Source: Spirochaetaceae bacterium
GTDB lineage: Bacteria > Myxococcota_A > UBA9160 > UBA4427
Direction of reading: 5' to 3'
DNA: 64,000 nt
Assembly (NCBI GenBank): GCA_020632655.1
Contig: JACKFD010000012.1
Span: forward strand, 1-64,000
Of the stretch, positions 17,309 to 25,342 are shown one piece after another (position 1 is the stretch's first letter; each line of letters begins with the position of its first letter). Made by a program: the position numbers and the translations under genes. A model generated the notes under the pieces. That model saw only the letters and a program-made list of their open reading frames with translations. It was not told the DNA's origin and searched no databases.

Positions 17309-18888
17309 CGCACCGGTCCCGCGGCGACCCCCCGCGCGTCCGCCGCATCCCGTCCGGGGCTCGATGGCGCGACGACGTCCTCCCGGAGCGCGCGTGCGAT
17401 CGCCGCCGCGACGCGCAGGCCGCTCTTCGCTGCGCCGTCCGAGTGGCCGCCCTCCGTGTAGTCGCCGGCGAAGTGGATCGGGCCGTAGGCGCGGCGGAGG
17501 AGCTCGGAGCCCGCATCGAGCGGCGAGCGACCCGGGCGCCAGGTCGCGATCGCGGCGGGGTGGTAGGTGTAGACGTGGGTCTCGACGACGCGTTCGCGCA
17601 GGGCGGGATCGCGGTGGGCCAGCGCGTCGAGCAGCGCGTCGATGCGCGCCGTACGCGAGGCGGCGTGGAAGGCGCGGGCCTGCGCGCCGTGTACGAGCAG
17701 CGAGACGATGCGTCGACCGTCGCCGGCGGGCTCGCTCGCGGAGTAGATCACGCCGAGCGGTCCGGGCGTCAGCAGCACGTCCGAGAGGTCGAGACCGCCC
17801 TGCGTGGCTGGCGTCGGGTCGGGGCCGAGCACGAGGTGGACCGTCGCGTACTGGCCGAAGCCGAGGGAGCCGAGTGCGGCCTCGTGCTCGGGCGTGAGGG
17901 CGGGCTCGAGCTGGAGCTGCGAGACGCGGTAGAAGGGGATCGCGAGCACGACGCGTCGCGCGCGGATCGACGCGACGCGACCGTTCTGCTCGTAGTGCAC
18001 CCGCGCCGCGCCGTCGGCCTCGACCCGGACCGCGGTCACGCGCGCGGAGAGTCGGACGTCGCGGCTCGCGCGGGCCAGGGCCTCGAGGAGTCGGCCGTTG
18101 CCGCCGACGACGGAGTGATAGGTCTGGCTCTCGCCGAGCAGGAACGCGAGGTCGAGGAGGGCGTAGAGGGCGCTGACCTCCTCCCAGCCCGCCGCGAGCT
18201 CGCACTCGACGTGGAGCCGGAGCCAGCTCTCGGCACGCGGGGAGAGCATGGCGTCGCGCTGGACCCAGTCGGCGAGCGAGATCGCCTGCAACGCCGCGAC
18301 CTCGGGATCGGCGAGTCCCACGGACTTCGCCCGGGCGAGCCGCTCGCGGGCGTGTGCGAGCCAGGCCTCGAGGCGCTCGCGCTCGGGCACGGACAGGAAG
18401 CTGTCGAGATGCGCACGCAGGCTCGTGCCGACGAGCGGGAAGACACGCTCGTCGATCTCGACGCTCGACCAGGCCGTCGGCGCTGCCTCCGTCTCGAGTG
18501 CGAGGCCGAGCGCGCCGGCGATCCGGACGAGCGGGCTGTCGTGCCAGATCTCCTGCAGCCCCGCCTCGGCGCGCAGGCCGCCTTCGTATTCCATGGTTGC
18601 GGCGCGGCCGCCGACGACGGGTCGCGCCTCGAGCACGACGGTTTCGAGGCCCTGCCGCTCGAGCTCCCAGGCCGTCACGAGTCCCGCGACCCCGGCGCCG
18701 ACCACGACGACGTCGACGGGGTCGGCATCCGGATCGGCCGCCGCGACCGTCGCCTCCGGTCGAGCGAGGCCGAGCAGGAAGAGAAGGAGGAGGAGGGCTG
18801 GTCGTCTGCGGCGCACGGTCGGGATGCGCGCGTCGCGACGTCGGGAGGAGCTTGCTGCGGGACCGAGCGGGGAGGCGGGCTCTTGCAT
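17305..18888 (-). CDS. Exported FAD-dependent amine oxidase-like enzyme
   Basis: About 527 residues. The N-terminus has a basic stretch (VRRRR) followed by PALLLLLFLLGLARPEATVAA, a signal peptide or anchor, so the enzyme probably acts outside the cytoplasm. The Rossmann motif is VVVVGAGVAGLVTAWELE ending in the acidic VLEARPVVGGRA. The C-terminal FAD motif is IHFAGDYTEGGHSDGAAKSG. This layout matches flavin amine oxidases, phytoene desaturases and protoporphyrinogen oxidases. Substrate unknown. The start is uncertain: TTG at 18915, ATG at 18888 and a GTG just before the signal peptide are all in frame, and none has a strong Shine-Dalgarno. Confidence 0.82.
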   Translation of the reverse strand: MQEPASPLGPAASSSRRRDARIPTVRRRRPALLLLLFLLGLARPEATVAAADPDADPVDVVVVGAGVAGLVTAWELERQGLETVVLEARPVVGGRAATMEYEGGLRAEAGLQEIWHDSPLVRIAGALGLALETEAAPTAWSSVEIDERVFPLVGTSLRAHLDSFLSVPERERLEAWLAHARERLARAKSVGLADPEVAALQAISLADWVQRDAMLSPRAESWLRLHVECELAAGWEEVSALYALLDLAFLLGESQTYHSVVGGNGRLLEALARASRDVRLSARVTAVRVEADGAARVHYEQNGRVASIRARRVVLAIPFYRVSQLQLEPALTPEHEAALGSLGFGQYATVHLVLGPDPTPATQGGLDLSDVLLTPGPLGVIYSASEPAGDGRRIVSLLVHGAQARAFHAASRTARIDALLDALAHRDPALRERVVETHVYTYHPAAIATWRPGRSPLDAGSELLRRAYGPIHFAGDYTEGGHSDGAAKSGLRVAAAIARALREDVVAPSSPGRDAADARGVAAGPVR

Positions 18889-19055
18889 GCCAGAGGAGAC
18901 GGTCCGCGGCGGCAACCGATATCGCGGTGCGCCGAGCGGGGGCCTGGAGCGCCGCCGGCGGCGTTGCGCGACCCCGCCGAGCCGCCTCGTCGCCGCCCGC
19001 GGGCTGTGCCAGCATGAGGCCGCCTCGACCCATGGATCCGACGACAGGAGCCCCC

Positions 19056-20042
19056 GTGACGCGATTCGTCGAGAACACGATCACCTTCCCCTACCGCCGC
19101 TCGCTCGGTCCCGTGCTCGGCCCCTTCATGACGGCGCTGACCGAGAAGCGCATCCTGGGCGTGCGCGACGGCGACCGGGTCTTCGTGCCGCCGATGGAGT
19201 GGGATCCGGCGACGGGCGAGGAGCTGGCGCGCGACTTCGTCGAGGTCGGGCCGGCCGGCACGGTCGAGTCCTTCACCTGGGTGCCCGAGCCCTCCGCCCA
19301 GCATCCCCTCGATCGCCCCTTCGCCTTCGCCTTCATCCGGCTCGACGGGGCGACGACGCCGCTCCTGCACGCGGTGGATGCCGGCGCTCCCGACGCGATG
19401 CGCGAGGGACTGCGGGTGGCGCCGCGCTGGCGCGGCGCGCGGGTCGGACGCATCGACGACATCGTCTGCTTCGTCCCGGGCACGAACCCCCAGGTCGACG
19501 GCGACGACGTGGGGCCGGCGGCCGAGCCCGTGAAGATGATGGACTACGTCGCCTCGACGACCTACCGCAATCCCGTGCCGATCGCGGCGGATCGCGCGGT
19601 CGCGGCGTCGCGCGAGGGGCGCCTGCTCGGCCATCGTTGTCCGTCGTGCGGCGCGCTCTACGCCGGCGGACGCGGCTACTGCGTGATCGACGCGATCGAG
19701 ATCGGGCCCGAGCACGAGGAGGACCTGCCGCTCGCGGGCACGATCACGAACTTCGTCGTCGTGACGCCCGTGCAGTACCCGGGGCAGACGGAGACCGAGC
19801 CCTTCGCGCGGGTCTTCGTGCTGCTCGACGGCACGGACGTCGTGCTCGGTTGGCAGCCGACGGTCGCCGTCGCGGCCGCCGACGTGCGGGTCGGTCAGCG
19901 TGTCGCCGCCGTCTTCGCCGACCCCGACGAGGAGATCGAGGAGGCCGGCGTGATGGGCGGTCACTTCGGTCGACTGAAGGGCTGGCGACCTTCCGGTGAG
20001 CCCGACCGGAACGACCCCGACCTCGTGAACAGGATCTACTGA
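19056..20042 (+). CDS. Double DUF35 OB-fold/Zn-ribbon protein
   Basis: A 328-residue acyl-CoA-binding partner protein with two DUF35-type units. The first (residues ~1-165) has an OB-fold but no ribbon cysteines. The second starts with GHRCPSCGALYAGGRGYC, a ribbon with only three visible Cys, followed by the OB-fold (GTITNFVVVTP). DUF35 proteins such as ChsH2 pair with hydratases and with thiolase-like aldolases in steroid side-chain degradation. The GTG at 19056 follows AGGAG; two upstream in-frame ATGs (19014, 19032) lack such a signal. The stop overlaps the first thiolase start as TGATG. Confidence 0.85.
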   Translation: MTRFVENTITFPYRRSLGPVLGPFMTALTEKRILGVRDGDRVFVPPMEWDPATGEELARDFVEVGPAGTVESFTWVPEPSAQHPLDRPFAFAFIRLDGATTPLLHAVDAGAPDAMREGLRVAPRWRGARVGRIDDIVCFVPGTNPQVDGDDVGPAAEPVKMMDYVASTTYRNPVPIAADRAVAASREGRLLGHRCPSCGALYAGGRGYCVIDAIEIGPEHEEDLPLAGTITNFVVVTPVQYPGQTETEPFARVFVLLDGTDVVLGWQPTVAVAAADVRVGQRVAAVFADPDEEIEEAGVMGGHFGRLKGWRPSGEPDRNDPDLVNRIY

Positions 20043-21067
20043 TGAAGACCTCGAAGGACATCGCGATCGTCGGCTGGGCCCAGACGCCGATGGTGCGCCG
20101 GACCGAGCTGACCGAGACGCAGATGCTGATGCGGGTGATCACCGATGCGCTCGACCCGCTCGGCCTCACGCGCGCCGACGTCGACTTCACGTGCCTCGGC
20201 TCCTGCGACTACATCACGGGCCAGGCCTTCTCCTTCGTGTCGAACCTCGACGCGATCGGCGCCTGGCCCCCGAAGCGCGACTCCCACGTCGAGATGGACG
20301 GGGCCTGGGCGCTCTACGAGGCCTGGCTGCGGCTGCAGGAGGGCGACATCGAGATCGCCCTCGTGACGGGTTCCGGGCGCTCGTCGACCGGTGACCCCGC
20401 GCTCATCTACCCGATGGAGATGGATCCCTTCTTCCTCGCGCCCCTCGGCGCCGATCCGCTCACCTTCGCGGCGCTGCAGGCGCGGGCCGTGATCGCGGCC
20501 GGCATCGCCGACGAGCGGCGCATGGCCGAGACGTCGATCCGCGCGCGCGGCAAGGGGACCGTCGACGAGCTGCTCGCCCGGGACTACGTGCGTGCGCCCT
20601 TGCGCCGACACGACCTGCCGCCGATCACGGACGGCGCGGCGGCGATGGTGCTCGCGACGGGCGAGCGCGCGCGGAAGCTCGTGAAGCGCCCCGCGTACAT
20701 CACGGGCTTCGACCATCGCAGCGAGTGCCACAATCCCGGCTTCCGGCCCCTCGACGACTCGCCCTCGACGCGCATCGCCGCGCGCGAGGCGGGGCTCGGC
20801 GACGGTCCCGTCGAGGTCGCCGAGCTGCAGGCGGCCTTCACGCACGAGGAGCTGCTGCTGCGGCACGTGCTGGGTCTCGGGGAGGACGTTCGGGTCAACC
20901 CGTCGGGCGGGGCCCTGCGGCAGAACCCGATCATGGCGACGGGGCTTTGCCGGATCGGGCACGCCGCGGACCACGTCTTCGGCGGCGGCCGCCGCGCGCT
21001 CGCCCATTCGACGAGCGGTCCCTGTCTGCAACAGAACCTGATCTGCATCGTGGAGGGCCGGAGGTGA
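20042..21067 (+). CDS. Thiolase-fold lipid-transfer-like protein 1
   Basis: A 341-residue protein of the SCP-x/lipid-transfer thiolase group. Recognisable are the N-terminal IAIVGWAQTPM, DGAAAMVLATGE in the middle and the C-terminal VNPSGGALRQNPIMATGL. No Cys sits in the usual nucleophile region (TGSGRSSTG is found there). That, together with the coupled DUF35 gene, fits a retro-aldolase of the Ltp2 kind better than a thiolytic thiolase. Coupled by one-base overlap to the DUF35 gene; the 3' end lies in the duplicated junction. Confidence 0.82.
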   Translation: MKTSKDIAIVGWAQTPMVRRTELTETQMLMRVITDALDPLGLTRADVDFTCLGSCDYITGQAFSFVSNLDAIGAWPPKRDSHVEMDGAWALYEAWLRLQEGDIEIALVTGSGRSSTGDPALIYPMEMDPFFLAPLGADPLTFAALQARAVIAAGIADERRMAETSIRARGKGTVDELLARDYVRAPLRRHDLPPITDGAAAMVLATGERARKLVKRPAYITGFDHRSECHNPGFRPLDDSPSTRIAAREAGLGDGPVEVAELQAAFTHEELLLRHVLGLGEDVRVNPSGGALRQNPIMATGLCRIGHAADHVFGGGRRALAHSTSGPCLQQNLICIVEGRR

Positions 21068-21170
21068 TCCGCTGCGCATTCGTCTGCATCGGCTCGTGTC
21101 TGCAACAGAAGCCGACCTGCCTCGTGGAGGGCCGGTCGTGATCCCCTGTGCAGTCGTCGGCGTCGGGCAG
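21023..21170 (+). repeat. 74-bp tandem duplication at gene junction
   Basis: Copy 1 (21023-21096) and copy 2 (21097-21170) are directly adjacent and match at about 60 of 74 positions, counted by eye. Each carries the end-of-thiolase-1 coding stretch (CLQQN... / CLQQK...), the Shine-Dalgarno GTGGAGGGCCGG and a GTGATCC start. The first copy is the native 3' end of thiolase 1; the second contains the native start of thiolase 2. Confidence 0.85.
21064..21141 (+). pseudogene. 25-residue chimeric junction mini-ORF
   Basis: A GTG start at 21064 overlaps the thiolase 1 stop as GTGA, and its own stop overlaps the thiolase 2 start as GTGA. The first ten residues (MIRCAFVCIG) mirror the thiolase 2 start (MIPCAVVGVG). 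The last part (SCLQQKPTCLVEGRS) mirrors the thiolase 1 end (PCLQQNLICIVEGRR). It is best read as the residue of a junction duplication that stays open and may be translated as a coupling peptide. Translation is not shown. Confidence 0.5.
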
Positions 21171-22298
21171 ACGCACCACAAGACGCGTCGTCACGACGTC
21201 TCCTTCGGCGGGCTCGTACGCGAGGCCGTGTTCCGCGCGCTCGAGGACGCACACATGACGATGGCCGACGTCGACGCCGTCGTGCTCGGCAAGGCGCCCG
21301 ATCTCTTCGAGGGCGTGATGAAGCCCGAGCTCTATCTGGCGGATGCGCTGGGGGCCGTGGGCAAGCCGATGTTCCGGGTGCATACGGCGGGCTCGGTCGG
21401 CGGGACGACGGCGATCGTCGCGGCGTCCCACGTGCAGGCGGGGAAGCACAAGACCGTCCTCGCCGTCGCCTTCGAGAAGCAGTCCGAGGGCAACGCCCAG
21501 TTCGCCCTCGGCAGCGGCCGCGGTGCGTCGCTCGGCGCGGGCGGCGCCTTCGCCCCCTTCATCCGCTCCTACATCCACCGCAGCGGCGCGCCCGAGCACA
21601 TCGGCTGGCTCGTCGCGGTCAAGGATCGGAAGAACGCGCTCAAGAACCCCTATGCGCACCTGAAGATCGAGGACATCTCGGTCGAGAAGGTGAAGAGCTC
21701 GAACATGATGTGGGACCCGATCCGCTTCCTCGAGTCGTGTCCCTCCTCGGACGGCGCCTGCGCGATCGTGCTGACCGACGAGGCCGGCGGCAAGGCGGCG
21801 GCGGCGGACGGCCGGCCCCCCGCGTGGGTACTCGGGACCTCCTCGCGCTCGGAGCCGCCGGCCTTCCCGGGCCGCGATCCCGTGCGCCCCGCGGCGTGTC
21901 TGCAATGCGCCGACGACGTCTACAAGCAGGCGGGCATCACGAATCCGCGCAAGCAGCTCGACATGGCCGAGCTCTACGTGCCCTTCTCGTGGCACGAGCC
22001 CATGTGGCTCGAGGCCCATCGCATCGCCCTGCCCGGCGAGGGCTGGAAGATGGTCGACCGCGGCGAGACCGAGATCGGCGGGGCCTTCCCGATCAACTGC
22101 TCGGGCGGCGTGCTCTCGTCGAATCCGATCGGGGCCTCGGGGCTCCTGCGCTTCGCCGAGGCCGCGAACCAGGTGCGCGGCGCGGCGGGCGGGACCCAGG
22201 TCGACGGCGCGCGGGTCGCGCTCGGCATGGCCTACGGCGCGAACTCCCAGTACTTCAGCATGTGGGTCGTGGGGCGCGAGCTCGATCCCTTCGCCTAG
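21138..22298 (+). CDS. Thiolase-fold lipid-transfer-like protein 2
   Basis: A 386-residue second thiolase-family protein. It has CAVVGVGQTHHKTRR at the start, DSDGACAIVLTDEA-like sequence in the middle (SSDGACAIVLTDEA), MAELYVPFSWHEPMW, and a C-terminal INCSGGVLSSNPIGASGL. The segment expected to carry the nucleophile Cys reads VHTAGSVGGTTAIVAAS, so the Cys is not evident. Family members of this type form heteromers with another thiolase-like chain and a DUF35 protein. The GTG start has GGAGG seven bases upstream. Thiolytic or aldolytic function is undecided. Confidence 0.82.
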   Translation: MIPCAVVGVGQTHHKTRRHDVSFGGLVREAVFRALEDAHMTMADVDAVVLGKAPDLFEGVMKPELYLADALGAVGKPMFRVHTAGSVGGTTAIVAASHVQAGKHKTVLAVAFEKQSEGNAQFALGSGRGASLGAGGAFAPFIRSYIHRSGAPEHIGWLVAVKDRKNALKNPYAHLKIEDISVEKVKSSNMMWDPIRFLESCPSSDGACAIVLTDEAGGKAAAADGRPPAWVLGTSSRSEPPAFPGRDPVRPAACLQCADDVYKQAGITNPRKQLDMAELYVPFSWHEPMWLEAHRIALPGEGWKMVDRGETEIGGAFPINCSGGVLSSNPIGASGLLRFAEAANQVRGAAGGTQVDGARVALGMAYGANSQYFSMWVVGRELDPFA

Positions 22299-22426
22299 CG
22301 TGGGGCTCGTCGGATCGCTTCGACACGGGCTCGAGGGCTCCGCCCATCGCATGGCGCGGACGCGAGCCGCCGCGCGTCGCACCGCTAGACTGCCGCCTCC
22401 TGCGAACCCAACGCGGAGGCTACGAC

Positions 22427-23221
22427 TTGGAGCTCCTGACCGTCGCGAACGCCGCGAATCTCGGCGTGCTGATCTTCCTGCAGGCCGTGCTCGGCTTCGA
22501 CAACCTGCTCTACATCTCGATCGAGTCCCAGCGTGCGCCGGTGGAGAAGCGGGAGCAGGTGCGTCGAGCGGGCATCCTGATCGCGCTGGTCCTCCGGATC
22601 GTGCTGCTCTTCGTGATCATGACGCTGCTCGATCGCTTCTCGGCGCCCTTCTTCTCGGTCCACTGGACGGGGGTCGTGGAGGGCGACTTCACCTTCGCGA
22701 CGATCGTCTTCCTCGCCGGGGGCGCCTTCCTGATGTACACGGCCCTCAAGGAGATCTCGCATCTGCTGGCGATCGAGCACCTCGACTCGCCGGTCGAGGC
22801 GGCGCCGAAGTCGGCGGCGCGGGTCGTTGCGATGATCGTGACGATGAACCTGATCTTCTCCTTCGACTCGATCCTCTCGGCGCTCGCGATCACGAAGGTC
22901 TTTGCCGTGCTCGCGACGGCGATCGTGATCTCGGGGTTGATGATGCTCCTGCTGGCGGATCGGGTCTCGGCCTTCATCGAGCGCAACCGGAAGTACGAGG
23001 TGCTGGGCCTCTTCATCCTGCTGATCGTGGGCGTCGTGCTGCTGGGGGAGGGCGGTCACGTCGCGCATCTCACCCTCGCGGGCTTCCGCGTCGAGGCGAT
23101 GTCGAAGACGACCTTCTACTTCGCCATCTCCGTACTCGTCGTCGTCGACCTGCTGCAGTCGCGCTACCAGGCGAAGCTCGCCCGGCAACGTCGGATCCAG
23201 GCGGCCACGGCGATCGCTTGA
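22427..23221 (+). CDS. TerC-family integral membrane protein
   Basis: A 264-residue polytopic membrane protein with about seven hydrophobic segments and the TerC signatures LGFDNLLYIS near the N-terminus and FSFDSILSALAITK in the middle, whose acidic residues lie in the membrane. TerC/YceF/Alx proteins are linked to metal (manganese, calcium) efflux and to tellurite resistance. The start is TTG with GGAGG seven bases upstream. A TAGACT element lies at 22386. Confidence 0.85.
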   Translation: MELLTVANAANLGVLIFLQAVLGFDNLLYISIESQRAPVEKREQVRRAGILIALVLRIVLLFVIMTLLDRFSAPFFSVHWTGVVEGDFTFATIVFLAGGAFLMYTALKEISHLLAIEHLDSPVEAAPKSAARVVAMIVTMNLIFSFDSILSALAITKVFAVLATAIVISGLMMLLLADRVSAFIERNRKYEVLGLFILLIVGVVLLGEGGHVAHLTLAGFRVEAMSKTTFYFAISVLVVVDLLQSRYQAKLARQRRIQAATAIA

Positions 23222-23351
23222 ACGGCGGACGGGGCGGGCGGTGCGGTCATCGATCGATCGTCCTGCCGGCTGCTCGACGCTACGCTCCGCGCCGTTTCGT
23301 CGGGAGCACGGCCGACCCGAGCGGGTCCGGGCCGTCGCGAGGGGGTGGGGG

Positions 23352-23714
23352 ATGAGGCTCGAGGCAGGGACGAATCGGGATCGGTCGATCGGTCGGGTCG
23401 CGGCGGGAATCGCCGTCGGCCTCGGGCTGGCGCTCGGGGGCTGCACGTGGGTGCCGCTCGAGACGGCGGCGGAGGGCGTGCGAGTGGCGGACGCGTCTGC
23501 AGTCACCCATTGCGAGCGCGTGGGCTCCGCCCGGGCCCGGACCAAGGTGCGGGTCGGGATCTTCGCACGCAACGAAGACAAGGTGCGCGAGGAGCTCGAG
23601 ACGCTGGCGCGGAACGACGCGCCGGGTCTGGGCGGCGACACGGTCGTCGCCGAAGGGCCCCTCGGCGCCGATGGGGTCCAGCGCTTCGGCGTCTACGACT
23701 GTTCCGGACGCTGA
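23352..23714 (+). CDS. DUF4156-type lipoprotein
   Basis: A 120-residue protein with a lipobox (LALGGC, Cys about residue 34) after a basic and hydrophobic leader, so it is probably a lipid-anchored envelope protein. The mature part has WVPL, VRVADASAVTHCERVG and a second Cys in VYDCSG near the end, the pattern of the small DUF4156 lipoproteins. Function unknown. The ATG follows GAGGGGGTGGGGG, and a TACGCT element lies 65 bases upstream. Confidence 0.75.
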   Translation: MRLEAGTNRDRSIGRVAAGIAVGLGLALGGCTWVPLETAAEGVRVADASAVTHCERVGSARARTKVRVGIFARNEDKVREELETLARNDAPGLGGDTVVAEGPLGADGVQRFGVYDCSGR

Positions 23715-23806
23715 GGGACGAACGCGCGGCGGGCGCCTCGTACGCCGGGCAGCCTTCGCTTCGGTGAGCGACGAGGTCGGGCCACGGGTCGTGCGAAGAC
23801 CGCGAC

Positions 23807-24970
23807 TCAGCCCCGGAGCACGAGCCGGATCTCGGGATGGGCACGGGCCCAACGCGAGCCGATCCAGCGCGCTGGCTCGACGAGTCGGTAGGTCGGGAAC
23901 CGAGCGAGCAGGGTCTCGAAGGCGATCCGTGCCTCGAGCCGCGCGAGGGAGGCGCCCAGGCAGAAGTGGATGCCGTGCCCGAAGGCGAGGTGGCGGCGCG
24001 CACCGCGCGATGCGTCGAAGCGGTCGGGATCGGGGAATTCCCGCTCGTCGCGGTTCGCGGCGCCCCAGACGAGCAGCACGCGTTGCTCGGGAGGGATCGT
24101 GGTGCCATGCAGCGTGATCTCGCGTCGTGAGCGCCGCGGCAGCGCCTGGGCCGGGGGCTCGAAGCGCAGCATCTCCTCGACTGCGGCGGGGATCCGGTCG
24201 GGCTCGGCGGCGATCCGGCGGCGTTGCTCGGGGTGTTCGGCGAGGAGCACGGCGCCGTTGCCGATCAGGGCGGTCGTCGTGTCGTTGCCGGCGACGATGA
24301 GCTGGTAGCAGAAGCCGAGGATCTCCTCCTCGGTCAGCCGCTCGCCTCCGATCTCGGCCGCGAGCAGGGCCGACATCAGGTCTTCGGCGGGGCGCGTCCT
24401 TCGCTCTCCGAGGAGCCGCGCGAACTCCTCGTAGATCCGCTCGGAGGGCTCCCGGATCGCGTCCGTGATCGAGAGGTCGGGATTCGTCGCGAGCATCTTG
24501 CGGGTGTGGCCGAGGAAGGTCTCGCGGCGTTCGGCGGGCACACCGATCATCTCGGCGATGATCCGACCCGGGAGGGGCTCGGCGAAGTCCGCGACGAGGT
24601 CGCACTCGTCGCGGTCGACGAGCGCGTCGAGCAGCTCGTCGGCGAGGCGTCGGACACGAGGCTCCATCTGGCTCACGCGCCGCGCGGTGAAGGCCCGCGA
24701 GACGAGCGCCCGGAGCCGATCGTGTCGCGGTGGGTCGAGGTAGTTGAGCATCGGCAGCAGCGACGCGGCCTCCTCGATCCCCTCGGTCGTGAGCGCGTCC
24801 ACCTGCGACGTGGCCTGCCAGACGTCCTCGAAGCGGGAGATCGCCCAGAAGCCCCGCTCCGGATTGTGGTAGACCGGATGCTCGTCGCGAAGCGTCCGAT
24901 AGATCGCATGCGATCGCTGCTGGAACTCCGGCAGGAAGGGGTCGTAGACGAAGGACGCGGGGTCGGACAC
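23807..24970 (-). CDS. Cytochrome P450
   Basis: A 387-residue soluble class I P450, which needs ferredoxin/reductase partners that are not encoded nearby. The heme loop is FGHGIHFCLGASLARLE with proximal Cys337. The I-helix oxygen-activation motif is AGNDTTT, and the K-helix ExxR is EEMLRFEPP. The start is GTG with GAGGTG six bases upstream. It is divergent from the amidohydrolase at 25343. The substrate is unknown; a hydrophobic or steroid-like compound is plausible from the surrounding catabolic genes. Confidence 0.92.
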   Translation of the reverse strand: MSDPASFVYDPFLPEFQQRSHAIYRTLRDEHPVYHNPERGFWAISRFEDVWQATSQVDALTTEGIEEAASLLPMLNYLDPPRHDRLRALVSRAFTARRVSQMEPRVRRLADELLDALVDRDECDLVADFAEPLPGRIIAEMIGVPAERRETFLGHTRKMLATNPDLSITDAIREPSERIYEEFARLLGERRTRPAEDLMSALLAAEIGGERLTEEEILGFCYQLIVAGNDTTTALIGNGAVLLAEHPEQRRRIAAEPDRIPAAVEEMLRFEPPAQALPRRSRREITLHGTTIPPEQRVLLVWGAANRDEREFPDPDRFDASRGARRHLAFGHGIHFCLGASLARLEARIAFETLLARFPTYRLVEPARWIGSRWARAHPEIRLVLRG

Positions 24971-25342
24971 GGAGCACCTCGATCGATCGAGATCGGACGG
25001 GTAGAGGGTGGCGGACGCCCGTGCGCGCCGGGCTCGACCCGGGACGCCCCATCATAGACGGCTCGTCCGCGCAGCTCCCGCTTCGTCTCCCCGAGTCCCA
25101 TGTTCGATGGAGTGAGCGGGAGGGGGGAGGAGCGAGCCAGGCCCTGGACGGCCAGGAACGACCCCTTCGACGGGCAACGGCGACACCTCGGGCCTGCGTT
25201 CCGTGACGGGTGGCGAGCCTTGGCTGAAGAGCCGAACCTTCAGCCTGCGCAGCGACCCTTTCGAGCGCCGCTGAGCCGAGGAGCCGAGCCCGACGGCCCC
25301 GCATTCCCGCCGCGATCTCGCGACATGCCAGGAGAGCCCATC
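24971..25342. other. Divergent control region
   Basis: A 372-bp gene-free stretch between the divergent P450 and amidohydrolase genes. It contains an 8-bp perfect dyad (described separately) and a purine-rich run GGGAGGGGGGAGGAG near 25120. The reading frames crossing it are Arg/Pro-rich and look like chance frames of GC-rich DNA. Confidence 0.4.
25222..25245. promoter_or_regulatory. Dyad GGCTGAAG-N8-CTTCAGCC
   Basis: Perfect 8-bp arms with an 8-base spacer lie about 98 bases upstream of the amidohydrolase start, in the divergent P450/amidohydrolase region. The form suits an operator for a dimeric repressor or an mRNA hairpin. No T run follows, so a terminator is less likely. Confidence 0.4.
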
